Shown piece by piece: positions 53,201-64,000 of a DNA stretch of 64,000 bases. The notes beneath the pieces are model-generated. The model was not told the DNA's origin, made no database searches, and worked only from the letters and a program-made list of their open reading frames with translations. Within the stretch, counting starts at the first letter, position 1, and each line of letters opens with the position of its first letter. The position numbers were made by a program, and so were the translations under genes. This stretch comes from Vanrija pseudolonga (Eukaryota; Basidiomycota; Tremellomycetes; Trichosporonales; Trichosporonaceae), in the NCBI RefSeq assembly GCF_020906515.1, contig NC_085849.1, forward strand, positions 2,666,001-2,730,000, in the 5' to 3' direction.

Positions 53201-54265
53201 ACGACATCATCATTGGCAAGACGGCGCCCATCCCGCCCGACAGCGAAGAGCTTGGCCAGCGATCTGCCACGCACACCAAGCGTGACGTCTCGACGCCGAT
53301 GAAGAGCACGGAGCAGGGTGTGGTCGACCAGGTCATGATCACGACGAACGCCGATGGTCTCAAGTTTGTCAAGATCCGCATCCGATCGACCCGTGTTCCG
53401 CAAATCGGTGACAAGTTTGCGTCGCGTCACGGTCAGAAGGGTACTATTGGTATCACGTATCGCCAGGAGGACATGCCGTTCACCGCCGAGGGTATCACGC
53501 CCGACATTATCATCAACCCTCACGCCATTCCATCTCGAATGACGATTGGTCACTTGGTCGAATGTCTGCTGTCCAAGCTGGCGACTCTGACTGGTAGAGA
53601 GGGTGACGCTACACCGTTCACCGACCTCACGGTCGAGAGCGTGTCCAAGCTGCTCCGTGAGCGAGGATACCAGTCGCGCGGTCTCGAGGTCATGTACCAC
53701 GGCCACACAGGCAAGAAGCTCCGCGCACAGGTCTACTTCGGTCCCACGTACTACCAGCGTCTCAAGCACATGGTGGACGACAAGATTCACGCTCGTGCCC
53801 GTGGTCCTCTCCAGATCCTGACTCGTCAGCCTGTTGAGGGTCGTTCGCGTGACGGTGGTCTTCGATTCGGTGAAATGGAACGCGGTGAGTAGAAGATTTC
53901 GGAAGCTACATCTAGGAGTCGTACTAATTTGCCGCAGATTGTATGATCTCTCACGGTATCGCGGCGTTCCTCAAGGAGAGGATGTACGAGTCGTCGGACG
54001 CGTTCCGTCTGCACGTGTGCGACCAGTGTGGTCTGATGGCCATTGCAAACCTCAAGAAGCAAGAGTTCCACTGCACTGTTTGTCGGAACAGCACGCAGAT
54101 TAGTCAGATTTATATCCCTTACGCTGCCAAGGTGAGTCTGAGCGCGCGCGCATGTCCAAGCGTGCACAGGGGAAGCATTGCTGACACGTTTCGACACAGC
54201 TCTTGTTCCAGGAGCTGCAGGCGATGAACGTCACTGTGCGCATGTACTCTGACGGTGACGACTAG
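50292..54265 (+). CDS. RPB2: RNA polymerase II second-largest subunit
   Basis: Catalytic beta-like subunit of nuclear RNA polymerase II. Six exons: 50292-50591, 50639-51964, 52011-52721, 52759-53884, 53938-54131 and 54200-54265; 1240 aa, close to yeast Rpb2. Landmarks in order: [20 protein letters not shown] (start), [19 protein letters not shown] (protrusion), [16 protein letters not shown]-type lobe sequence, [20 protein letters not shown] (fork), [20 protein letters not shown] with the invariant acidic pair ED near the active centre, [15 protein letters not shown] (hybrid-binding), [37 protein letters not shown] (anchor) and the zinc site CDQCGLMAI plus FHCTVC. The intron before exon 5 contains a good branch site (tactaat). 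An earlier in-frame Met at residue 9 is an alternative start. Confidence 0.98.
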
Positions 54266-55528
54266 GTGGCGTACGGAGACGGACCTGAATTGTCCGCTTC
54301 TTGGGGTGGTGGGGCTGGGGCGAGTGGGTGAGGGTTGCGAGAGTCGACCTACGTCTTGGGGTTCTGGGACTCTGCACCACACCTCTTGCCCCGAGCACAT
54401 CTCGGTGGGTCTCCAACCCTGCATGGGCGTCGAGCACGTCTAGACCCAGCTGGGCGCAAGAGTATGGTGGCGAGTGTTTGTGTGGTGGGCGGCGGCCAAG
54501 GGCGGGTGAAGGTGGAGGTTTGCGAACCAAATATGGCGGCGTGGTTGGTGTATCATTGTTTGTGGGGTAGACGTAGCAGCAGTTAGTAGTAGTAGTAGCA
54601 TTACGCATTCATGCATGACCTAGCATTGCCCGTTAGCCTCGTCCGAGTCGATCGGGAGCTCGGGAGAGGGCGAGTAGGTCAGGTGGCCATGCAGATGTTG
54701 ATGAGGAGGCTGCTGCAGCCCCATTGAAATGAAGCTGAGGCGAGGAGGGGGGAGGCTGGGCTGGGCGACTGCCAGGGTCTTTTTGGCTTGCCTGATGATT
54801 TTGTGGGGCCGGGGGTTGTCGGCCACCAGCCAAATCGACTTACTAGCAGCCAGCCAGCCAGCCAGCCAGCCCCACCGACGTCAGCCGGCCATTAGCCCTC
54901 AAGCAGCTCCCATTCCAGCGGCAACACTGCGTCCATCCACCCATCCAGTCTCCACCACTACATAGCCCCCCCTCGACGACAACCTTTTACTCTTCTTGGC
55001 CCCCTACACACACACACACACCACCGCACAAGCATTCATCGCCACATTCATCATCATCATCATCGCCTCGCAACTAACTGTACCTCATCGCCATCGCCAA
55101 CGCCACCACCAACTTACCGACCGAGACCGGCCCCCGCCTGACCCACGCAGCCCGCCAGCCCAGCCCGCCGCCCGACAAGCCCGGAGAGACAGACAGACAA
55201 CCAACCACCCCAACAAAGTACCTTGCGCCCACAACACGAGGCGAGGGCCACACAAGACAGACAACAACACATACTACTACAGCACACACGCATCGACGCC
55301 CGCTGGCACCCACGACCCCTCTGTCACTTGTCATGCCGACGGCATAGCAACAACTCGCACTAGCCACCCTTGATAACGACCCAACTAGCCTTACTCGTGC
55401 CCATCACCAGCGCGAGCCAACCCCCCCACCAACCCGCGACGAGCGCCGACGACGACCGGTAGCTTGCTCGCTTCGCCAGCTACACCCGCCCGTCTGCTTC
55501 TCCCACCTACTCGCCACCACGTCACACG
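54266..55528. other. Intergenic region and long CA-rich leader of NEM1-like gene
   Basis: 1.26 kb. A (CAGC)n tract lies at about 54846-54870 and a (CA)n tract near 55008-55021. From about 54880 the plus strand is C/A-rich with few ATGs, which looks like a long 5' leader. No protein-like frame. Confidence 0.55.
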
Positions 55529-57208
55529 ATGAACACCCTAAGCCGCATCGACTCGTTCATCGGCCGCGTGGTCATCGTCCACCGGCCATCAACGCCGACG
55601 GGCTCGCCGTCTCCCTCGGGCTCGGCGTCGTCGTCCCCCTCGCCGCCTTCCTCGGCCGCATCTTCCTCCTTCCCTCCTGCGCCGTCGCCGCCCACGCCGC
55701 CGGCGGGATCCCCCCGCAGGCGGCTATCGACGCTGCCGCCGCGCGCGCGCAGGCGCAGACGCCGCGCACCAACCAGCAGCACGATCAAGCTCCCGCCGCC
55801 GACGACGCCGCTCCTCCTCCGCATAGCGCTCGCGCTGTGGTCCATCCTGCTCGCGTTCTGGCGCAGTCTGGTGGGCGACACGCGTGCCGTGCGCCTCCGC
55901 CACCAGCGCGGACGGCGCGCGGCGGCGGCCGCAGCCGCCTCCAGGCCCGAGGAGGAGGACGAGGGCGCCCTCGGCGGCGTGGGCGGTATCGGCATGGGCA
56001 TTGGCGTCGCCGGCCTAGCGTCGAGCATTGCCGCCGCTGCGTCGGCCGCCGCGGGCGGCGGGCTGAGCAGCGACGAGGGCGAGCTGTCGGGCTCGGACGC
56101 CGAGGCGTCGGACCGCGAGTGGGTCGACCCCGTCACGCGGGCAAGCGACACGACGAGCCTGCCATCAGTGCCGCAGGAGAACGAGTTCCGCCCGCGTACC
56201 CCAACCGACACTACGTTTTCCTTCAGACTCCGCTCGGCGCAGTCCAAGGAGACCGTGTCGATCACGGGCTCGCTCGACCCGTCGCTCCCGCAGCCCGCCG
56301 TGCCGGTCGCGGCGCCGCAGCCGCGCCCGTTCTCGCGCACGTCGCCGCCCCAGTCTATCCTTGCGCCGGCGCAGCGCCGCACCACGCGCCTCCTCCCCAA
56401 CCCCATGGCGACGACGCTGCTTGATCCATCAGTGCCGGCCGTGCCGCACCGCAGCGTCACGCCGACGATCCCGCCCGTCATCCGCCCGCACACGCCTTTC
56501 CATCTACAGAAGACGCTCATTCTAGACCTCGACGAGACGCTCATCCACTCGACCTCGCGCCCCATGGGCGGCGGAAACACGGGTACTGGCCTCCTCGGCA
56601 TCCCGAGTGGCCTGAGCGGCCGCGGTCGCCGCAGGGGGGAGGGACACACGGTCGAGGTCGTGCTCAACGGCCGCAGCACGACGTACCATGTGTACAAGCG
56701 GCCGTATGTGGATTTCTTCCTCAAGAAAGTGAGTCTGGGGTCACGAGCTTGTCGCTGACGCTTCCAGGTCGCATCATGGTACACCCTCGTTATCTACACC
56801 GCGTCGATGCCAGAGTACGCCGACCCCGTCATCGACTGGCTCGACGGCGGCCGCGGCCTGTTTGCCAAGCGCCTGTACCGCGAGAGCTGCTACCTGCAGC
56901 ATAATGGCAGCTATATCAAGGACCTCAGTTTGGTCGAGGAGGACCTGGGGCGCGTGTGCTTCATGGACAACTCGCCGATATCGTACTCGTGGAACAAAGG
57001 TGAGTCAGCGAGCGGCGCATCGAGCTGGTCGCCGCCTGCACGGCACAGAGATAGCCGCTGACGCCCCGCCCCAGCCAACGCCCTCCCGATCGAGGGCTGG
57101 ACATCTGATCCCAACGACGAGGCATTGCTCCAGAGCATCCCCGTCCTCGACAGTCTCCGGTTCGTCACGGATGTGAGAAGAATTCTCGGCATCCGGGGCT
57201 TTGCATAG
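55529..57208 (+). CDS. NEM1: Nuclear envelope phosphatase NEM1-like (Dullard/CTDNEP1 family)
   Basis: Catalytic subunit that, with Spo7, dephosphorylates the lipin Pah1 at the ER/nuclear envelope. Exons 55529-56728, 56768-56999 and 57075-57208, 521 aa. A membrane segment (LLLRIALALWSILLAFW) lies near residues 96-112. A long disordered middle with Ser/Ala/Gly stretches follows. The FCP1-type HAD domain begins at KTLILDLDETLIHST (D-x-D-E-T catalytic motif). It continues with VYKRPYVDFFLKKVASWYTL, IYTASMPEYADPVIDWLD, LYRESCYLQHNGSYIKDL and FMDNSPISYSWNKANAL, ending RRILGIRGFA. Between the DxDET motif and the core there is a Gly-rich insertion (GGGNTGTGLLG). The pattern is that of Nem1, not of a Pol II CTD phosphatase without a membrane anchor. 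Confidence 0.93.
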
Positions 57209-57524
57209 TGTAACAGTAGTGAGCATGCACGCGTAGTGCCAAGGGCGCCCGCCGCGTCTCGAGCGCAGCGAGGCGAGGGGCACGGCGGGCGGATCGGTCG
57301 CCCGGTCGGTTGGCCAGACTGGCGGCCGCGACCCGGCCGAGAGCCGAGGGCGCGAGAAGGAGCATCCATGTGGGACGCGGCGTGCGGGCAAGCCCGCGCG
57401 CCGTAAACGAGGGCGACGACGCGACGATGTCCGCGCGCGCAACGACCTCTGCGTGCGTACCCAAGCGTCCTCGGCTCTGTCCCGAAACATACATCCGCAA
57501 CTCGCTCCAACGCTCCTCCAACTG
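57209..57524. other. Convergent 3' region
   Basis: 316 bp between the stops of the NEM1-like gene and the LURP-one-like gene. No feature beyond the two 3' ends. Confidence 0.5.
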
Positions 57525-58607
57525 TCACAACACGATGCCGCCAGTCTTGGACAGCGTGATGCCGCGGTACGTGCCGTTCCACTCGCCCTTGTTCTTGAGC
57601 TCGTCAAAGCAGATGGCCATGGCGGTGACGAGGGCAATGTCGACGCCGGGGGCAATGACGAGGTAGTACTAACGAAGCGAGGAGGCGAGCGTCAGCGAGC
57701 CGAGCGGGGTGGGGGGTGGGGGTGGGCGGGGTGTGCGTTGGTGTCGTCGGTCGCCCGACGCCCGACTTTGCCGGAACACGACCACAACACGCCCGCGGCA
57801 CGCCTACGGTGCGCCGCCACTGCGCCGCTACTCACAGTCTGCCTGTCCTCGATCAAATGCCGCACCTCGAGCAGATCGGGACAGATCTGCGCGACGCACA
57901 CCCCCGTGTCCTCTGTCACGACGTCGCTGTACCCGCCCCAGCTGGCGTCGGTCTTGAGGAAGAGGGTCTGCGTGCGGCCGTCGGTGGGGCGGGGGAAGGT
58001 GGCTCGGGCTGCGGCGCGGACTGGGAGCGGCGAGCGTCAGCGAGCCGTACGTCGCGTCGTGGGCCGGCGGCCTGGCGCTGGCGCTGGCGCTGGGACGCTG
58101 GGGGCCGGGGCACACTCACTGCACGCCAAACCGCGGACCTCGAACACCTCCTTCCCCACCCCGTCCTCGGCGACAAACGGCACGTCGTGCAGAAGCGCGT
58201 CGTGGTAGACCTGGCGCGAGAGCGAATAGAGCGTGTTGCCCGCCGCGTCGGTGACGACTGGGTGGGGCGTGAGCTCGGCCCCGTGGCATGGGCATGGCCC
58301 CGCGCCATGGCCACACTCCCCCCACCCTCCGCCCCACTCACCCCTCCGCCCGCCGCCGCTCAGCAGCTGGCCGGAACACTTGAACACGACGTCGCCGGTT
58401 GTGCTGTCGGTCACGACTGCGTCGTCCTGCGGGCGGGCGTAAGTACTGCTCGGCGTGCCACTCGTCAGCCGGCCCCGCCCCACGCACACCGGAGAAGGAA
58501 AACAGCTTGTGCTTGAGCTCGAGCGTCGTGATGCTCTTGCGGCAGAAGGCCTTGAACACGCCCAGGTCGGCCTGCGGCGCCAGGGGCTTGGGGTATGGCT
58601 GGACCAT
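57525..58607 (-). CDS. LURP-one-related / tubby-like domain protein
   Basis: Small cytosolic protein with one LOR (tubby-C-like) beta-barrel. The start MVQPYPKPLAPQADLGVFKA is followed by ITTLELKHKLFSFSG. Later exons give DDAVVTDSTTGDVVFKCSGQ, VVTDAAGNTLYSLSRQVYHD, ALLHDVPFVAEDGVGKEVFE and the run FPRPTDGRTQTLFLKTDASWGG-like (split by splicing), then GVCVAQICPDLLEVRHLIED. The last exon codes YYLVIAPGVDIALVTAMAIC with FDELKNK, the conserved closing helix and strand of the fold. At least five exons, so the edges are approximate. Plant LURP1 proteins act in defence and mammalian scramblases share the fold; the fungal role is unknown. Confidence 0.8.
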
Positions 58608-59962
58608 TGTGAGTGTGTAAGCTGTGCGATAAGGCGCGATAGATAAGTGAGCTGCGAGTGGGGGCGGTGTGCAGCTCTGCTCGCCGGATTATAAGCACGC
58701 GACTGACTGACTGACTCGCATGGTGGCGGCGAGCAGGTAGCTCAGCTCAGCTCACTCCCGTACAACCCGGAGATAGATCACGGGCACGAGCAAAGCACGA
58801 GCACGAGCACGAGCACGGCGCGCTCGCTCTTCACATGAAGCAACAGGCCAAGTCGGTCAACTGCCGCTGCCTGTCTGGCCCGCTACCCGAGCGCGCGCCG
58901 TGGCGCGTGGGGACGCGGGGAAGGTAGTCTGTGATACCGGGGTGGTGGGTGGTGCTGGGTATCGCGCAGGCACGAGCGAGCGAGCGGCATCTGGCAGGCA
59001 GCTGGCAGGTAGTTGCCGCAGTGAGCAGTGAGCGGTGAGCTGAGCTAGCTGGTACTGGACATGCTCGCGTGAGTGGAGCATGCGAGCAGCGAGCAGGCAA
59101 CAGCCGAGCCGACACGACCACGACCACCGACCGAGCCACACCCACCCACACCAAGCCCACGCCATGGAGGCGCACGTGATGGCCTTGCTTGGCAGGTAGC
59201 GTCTTGGCGTCCCCGGCCGATCTGGGAGCCGCGACCAGTGAGTGAGAGGTGAGATCTGCTAGTTCAGGTGGTGGCGGCGGCGGGGGCTTGGTGTACGGCG
59301 ACTGGCGACGTTGTAAATGTTGTTGTTGACAACTGCACGCCGTCGTCGTTGTCGCCGTTGTCGTCGACTTGTTGACAAGTCAACTGCCGCCCCGCACGGC
59401 ACGGCCACCTACGCCCGCGCGTTTCATCCAGCCTCTGCTAGTCTCTGCCTATTAAGCTTGCACTGCCCAAGCAACGACCCACAGAACACGCGCACAACGC
59501 GGAGAGGAACAGGAACCGGCGATGCAGCATGCTTGCATGGCGGCATCGTGCCGCTGCTCCTGGTCCTGCCATGTCGGGCGGGGTACGTCGGGTCGAGGAA
59601 ACGTGGGAGGGACAGGAGCGGGCTGCGTACTTTCCGCCCCGCGCCTTGGGCCAAGCTGGGCGACACTGGGCGACACTGGGTCGCTGCCTTCCCGCCAGCA
59701 ACGGCAACACGCCACCAATCTAGGGTCTGCCGCGGCTCGCCCTGCCCGCAGGTAGTACCTAGCAAAACAATCCAGCCAGCGAGCAGCCAGCAAGCCGCCA
59801 GCTCGTGCGTGGGTGCCGAGATTGGGCTGCTTTCTGCTTATGGCGCGGGATGCAGCGGAGCGCGGAGCAGACGACAGCGGCGGGGTATGCTGTGTGGTCG
59901 GTCTGGTGAGCAAGCATCTCTCTCCTCGTGAGGTTGTACTCTTGCTCATGCTCGCACACACG
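58608..59962. other. Long intergenic region with simple repeats
   Basis: About 1.36 kb, divergent promoters for the LURP-one-like gene and the membrane protein at 59963. A 6-bp repeat (gagcac units) occupies about 58795-58817. Short near-repeats of cgagcag/cagctggcag type occur in 58980-59100. No open frame looks like a protein. Confidence 0.5.
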
Positions 59963-60834
59963 ATGACAGCACGACCACTACACGCCGCGCTTCTCTTCGC
60001 GCTCGCCGCGGCGCTCGAGGCGGCGGGCGCGCCCGTCACTGCGCCACTGGGACTCGCCCCGCGCGCCCAAAAGACGGAAAAGCCAAAACAGAACAAGGGC
60101 ATCAGCCGGCGCACGCTACTCCTCGCCACGCTCCTGCCGTTACTGTTCCTCGTGCTGATCGGCGCGTCGCTGTGCGCGTGCGAGATGCGGTCGGTGAGTG
60201 CGAGTAACTGGGGACGGGGACGGTGGTGACGGCGGCGGCGTCGGAGGGGGGCGCTGGCTGGCACAACAACAAACGTGCTCGCCTGCCTGGCTTCGGTGCC
60301 AGCCCCCCCGCATTCCGCAACCCAGCCACCCCAAAGTGCGAGCAAGCTACTCACACACCCCAGCGCATGCGCCAGAAGACATACACGCACGACGCGCCCA
60401 AGTCGTACGAGCAGATGGCAGAATTGCGGACCAAGGCCGCCGAGGAGCTCGCCGAGCGGCGCAAGAGCATGCGCGAGGAGTCGCGCAAGTCGCGCAGGAT
60501 AAGCATGAAGGAGGCGATGGAGGTGCTCAACGACGACGGCGGCGAGCGGAGCGGCACGCAGCGCGACTCGGTGCAGAACATCGTGCCCAAGCGGTTCGAG
60601 GTGCCGACTGAGCCCGTGCCCAAGCTGCCACCGCAGTTGTGAGTTTCGGCCTCGGCGGGCGCGGGGAGAGGAAGAGAGAGGGCCAAGCTCACACCACCCA
60701 GCGACCACCCCCTCGGACGTACTCGCTCCAAGTCGGAATCCCGCGGCAGCGCAAAGCCAAAGAAGGACAAGGAGGGCAAGGTGCGCAAGCACTTCCGCGC
60801 GGGCAGCACGTCGAGCATCGGCAAGGCGTTTTAG
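59963..60834 (+). CDS. Orphan single-pass membrane protein (212 aa)
   Basis: Exons 59963-60193, 60364-60638 and 60702-60834. The N-terminus MTARPLHAALLFALAAALEA is a predicted signal peptide. A second hydrophobic stretch (LLLATLLPLLFLVLIGASLC) at about residues 52-72 is a membrane span. The rest is a charged, probably cytosolic tail: YEQMAELRTKAAEELAERRK, then KSRRISMKEAMEVLNDDGG (helical), VPKRFEVPTEPVPKLPP and a Lys/Arg/Ser-rich end HFRAGSTSSIGKAF. Splicing keeps the frame at both introns and gives a coherent protein, which supports it being real. No family recognised. An alternative ATG lies 15 bases upstream in frame. Confidence 0.7.
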
Positions 60835-61754
60835 GCGGCCGGGGACGGGCGGACGGGATTGGACACGGACACTTGGGTCGGGACGCGGCGAGGGCGACAG
60901 GTCGATCTATCAGAGCCGAGGGGTTAAGCGTACTGTATAATGTCTTGGATTGGTGTATGGCAAGCCGAGCAGCACAACTGACGATGACTACTCACGTCTG
61001 TGCGCCCGCCACAACGCCACCATCCAGCCGGGGCACACGAGCAGCTTACTTGCTTCTGAGCTGACTGATTGACGCCCTCGGCCTCACACACGGCCCGCTC
61101 ACTCGCCACTTTGGCCGGCGCTGCAGGCCGCCGCGAGCATGCCCCGCCGTTCGCACCACACTCAAAGGAGCGCACAGACACATCGCCGACGCTACGCCCC
61201 GCGGAGCACACACTCTGCCGATCCACACGCATCTGCGCGCGGCTTGTCGTTCCAGCATGCCGGGTGACAACGCGCGCGACGTCACGGCGGCGTGCGCATC
61301 TGGCCCGGTGTCTCTGCTTCTCTCGCGAGCTCTCGCCCCGACGCCTCTGCACGCTGATCACCTCCCCCCTCACCCCCAAGCCCACACTCACCGTGCGCGT
61401 GCCCGTGCTCGAGCAGAGCGTTGTTTACTTACTTTCTTTCTCCCGGAGAATCAAAACTTTGCCATCGACATCATCGTCGTCCTTGACCACACACACACAC
61501 TCCACCCCACCCACTCCACACAACTCACTCTCGCTCCTGATCCACACAGTGCGAGGGGGAGCGAGCGGGCAAGTACGCTGCCATTCCCACACACTTTCCC
61601 GAGCTCCGAGAGCCGGCGGGGCGAGCGCTGAGTGCGCGCGCGTGTCTGGGCGGGTGTGTCGGCTGCCTTATAACCCCTCCTTGTCGCTCCCAGCTCTTGA
61701 CACTCAACTCCCCCCTCACGAGTTATCCCCTACCACTCCCCCAGCCCCAACACA
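60835..61754. other. Intergenic region
   Basis: 920 bp upstream of the gene at 61755. The part from 61440 on is C/A-rich with (CA)n near 61488-61500, consistent with a promoter and leader. Long overlapping open frames here are composition artefacts. Confidence 0.5.
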
Positions 61755-62725
61755 ATGACCCTCTACCAGCGGGTTTCCGCCCTCATCCTGGCCTCGGTCA
61801 CCTCTCTCTGGGTCTCGGCTCCCGCCTTCGTCCTCGGATTCTTCGCTGCCCTCTGGTCAGCCGCTCCTGCCCTCGCTCGCCCGGTCCTTGCCATGCCCAA
61901 CAAGGACACATCCCTTGGAACGGTCGTGCGCTCCCTCTGGTCCCTCGGCACTCAGCTCGTCCCCGGTCCGGTCCAGGAGGTGCTCGGTGCAGTCTGGGTC
62001 GCCCTCGTCTCAGCCCTCGCCCTAGGTGTCGCCTTCGTCCCGGTCACGCTCTCCGCCCCGCTCTACCGCCTCGGTTACTGGGTCCTGACAGTCGTGCTCG
62101 GCCTCGCGTTCAAATACGAGGTCGAGCTGGTCATCACGGCTCTCAATCACGTCGGCGCGCTCCTGGACGACAAGGCATGGGCACAGGTGCTGGAGGCGGC
62201 CCTCCCCCCGCTCCGGGACGGCCGCTACCACCAGGGCGACATCAACGAGGCAGCCAGCATCCCCCTCGCGCCTGCGCCAACCCCCGCGTTGTGAGTGCCG
62301 AGAGCTCCCGGACGCGTCCAGCGTACTGATGCTCGCTCCCCAGCTACCCCAGCACCCGCGAGCCGTCACCCGCCGGCCGCTGGCGCGTGCCCCTCGGTCC
62401 GCGGCGCGACGCTGCCGTCCTCCGCTGGCGCTCCGACTCGGCGCGGTTCGAGGCCTGGATCGACCCAGTCTTCCCAGGACCCACGGCCTACATGTCCATC
62501 GTCGTCCCCGCCCCTCGCACTGCCAACGTCTCCACCGCCACCGGTACCGACAGGACAGCGCGGTCCCAGGTCACTCCATACCCCGCGACCTCCTCCCACG
62601 TCCACGCCTATGGCGAGGACTCGCTACCCGGAGTCCCCATGGTCAGGACCCCCGCCTCCACTGGCCGCCCGCGTACCCCCGGACCCAGGTGGTCTGAACA
62701 AGACATACAGGGTGCGCGGCGCTAA
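61755..62725 (+). CDS. Orphan multi-span membrane protein (about 305 aa)
   Basis: Exons 61755-62290 and 62344-62725. The N-terminal two thirds has several hydrophobic segments: VSALILASVTSLWVSAPAFV with LGFFAALWSAAPAL, then VLGAVWVALVSALALGVAFV, and YWVLTVVLGLAFKYEVELVI. The C-terminal part (YPSTREPSPAGRWRVPLGPR, then FEAWIDPVFPGPTAYMSIVV) is soluble and Pro-rich. The splice restores Phe-Tyr-Pro-Ser-Thr in frame. I do not recognise the family; the gene is supported by an open frame, a clean intron and the hydrophobic pattern only. Confidence 0.65.
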
Positions 62726-64000
62726 CAGCGCCTGAGAAGATGGTGGTGTGTGGCCTGGGATACAATAGACGAGGACACACGGCTAGACAAAGACATCAGG
62801 ACACTGCACATACACATAGACAAGGACACTGTAAAATAGAGGGCAGTGCCAACCATGTTGTAAGACAGGTCCATACCTGCTGGGATACTTAGAGGAGATG
62901 CGAACAGTGCCGGCCGCGGGCTGTGTGGATCAGGAGGAGCTGGCCGCTGTGTGGACCGACTTGGAGTCCTTTGGAGTCATGTCAACGCGTTGAGTACGCG
63001 AAGAAGGCCGTGATTATGGTAAACAAACACAAGTTGTGTATTGTTGATCTACGCTCGCTAATGACGTCAGTTTCCCCACCCACCCCACCTCAACTGCCCA
63101 TCCACGTCAACAAGAGCATGCCTGCCACGACTCGGGCAGGCCGTCGGGTTAAGCCAAGGTGCCAAGTGGACTTGCCCCTCTTCCGAGCGAGGCAGCCGAC
63201 GGCCAGCAAGCAGAAGCCAGCCAGTGCCAAGGAGCACCCCACTGGCCCCGCGTCCACCGTCCGCCGTCCACAGTCCACACCTCGCACAGTCACCGATAAC
63301 GAGCGACCAGCGCCGCCGGTAATGCCCCATGAACCCGACATAGCCAGATGCCATTCGCTCGATAGCCGGCGTGGGTGGGTGCAGCCCGCGCGGCGCTGCC
63401 CGCCAGCCAGCTGGGGTTAGCTAGCAGAGTCGGGGCGTGTCCGACAGCCGGCTCTTGGCGCGCAGTGGAGAGGAACCGGGCGTAACCTTCCATCCGATCT
63501 TCTGTTGTTCGTCGAAGATCGACGGCCGAGGGCGCTCAATACGCCCGATTCTGTGCAGGTTGTGTCTGTGATCGACCCGACGACGTGCATCAGAGGCCCG
63601 AGGACGACCCGATGGGGCGGGAGATAGGGTATAGCTCGCAGCGCAAGTGGACGAGATGGACGGTGGAGACGCGCCGCACGTCCATCCGTTATGTCGCCGC
63701 GCTGTGGCGCCGGTGGCCGGTCGCCGGCTGCCAGCTGCACACCCGGCCTCCGAGCCGAAACGCGTGTATGCGAGCGAGCAGCGTGGTTCGGTAAAGATGT
63801 GCAGCTAGTGCACGCAGGGGTGCCGAAACGATGCGTCGTTCCGAATGACTGTGTGGTGACTTGCGGGTGGACGGCAATAGCACTGGCCGTTAACCGACCC
63901 TTGCAGGGCACATGACGACGAGGCGACTGATTGCTGCTTGCCCCACAGCATTATCGGGAGCTGCTCTGTTCCGACAGGGGCAAACGTGTATCAAGCGTGC
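62726..64000. other. Right-end region without a supportable gene
   Basis: About 1.3 kb. Frames at 62923-63420 (plus) and 63417-63911 (minus) are Arg/Pro/Ser-rich, overlap frames on the other strand and show no domain, signal or splice continuity. Nothing else was found. Confidence 0.5.

Noticed and set aside
62923-63911. Two open frames at the right end
   Set aside because: Low-complexity composition, mutual overlap with frames on the other strand and no domain or splice support.
1-64000. CRISPR arrays, rRNA genes, virus-like or LTR elements, inverted-repeat transposons
   Set aside because: None seen; simple repeats are short microsatellites only.

Overview
The window looks like nuclear chromosome from a GC-rich basidiomycete yeast. 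Tremellomycetes, and within them Trichosporonales-like fungi, are my best guess. The reasons are many short GT-AG introns (about 34-60 bp), dense genes on both strands, and a recognisable fungal housekeeping set (MPE1, ERV1, RER2, RPL18, SEC28, EBP2, RPB2, NEM1). The placement rests on gene content and style only; no database was searched. I see no virus-like element, LTR element, DNA transposon, rRNA or CRISPR array.

Layout. 1-12.6 kb: a partial Rossmann-fold protein, an orphan low-complexity protein, MPE1 (mRNA 3'-end processing), ERV1 (mitochondrial disulfide relay), RER2 (cis-prenyltransferase), an AIM34-like SAP/membrane protein and RPL18. 13.7-30.3 kb: a large kelch-ectodomain membrane protein, an Atos-family protein, intracellular beta-mannosidase, a SPO71-like PH protein, an alpha/beta hydrolase and epsilon-COP. 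30.6-47.5 kb: the accessory part of the window. 48.3-62.7 kb: EBP2 and RPB2 (divergent), NEM1, a LURP-one/tubby-like protein and two orphan membrane proteins. From 62.7 kb to the end I find no supportable gene.

The accessory block at 30.6-47.5 kb is the most striking feature. It holds eight divergent paralogs of one F-box-like family, all on the minus strand. Seven have an uninterrupted coding frame while nearly all other genes here are split by introns. All eight share an N-terminal F-box-like segment (weaker in one), an LFPxV motif, a central Cys-x-Trp, and a C-terminal CxxCG motif. One copy carries a roughly 230-residue Gly/Pro/Ala-rich, partly collagen-like insertion followed by a change of frame. 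The array is interrupted by a divergent amidohydrolase / Dal5-like permease pair, whose shared promoter has three HGATAR sites, and by an intron-containing initiator tRNA-Met gene. My reading is a lineage-specific tandem expansion of putative substrate adaptors; function is unknown.

Gene structures were spliced by eye from frame continuity, GT-AG (one GC-AG) signals and family conservation, so single intron edges may be off by a few bases where I say approximate.
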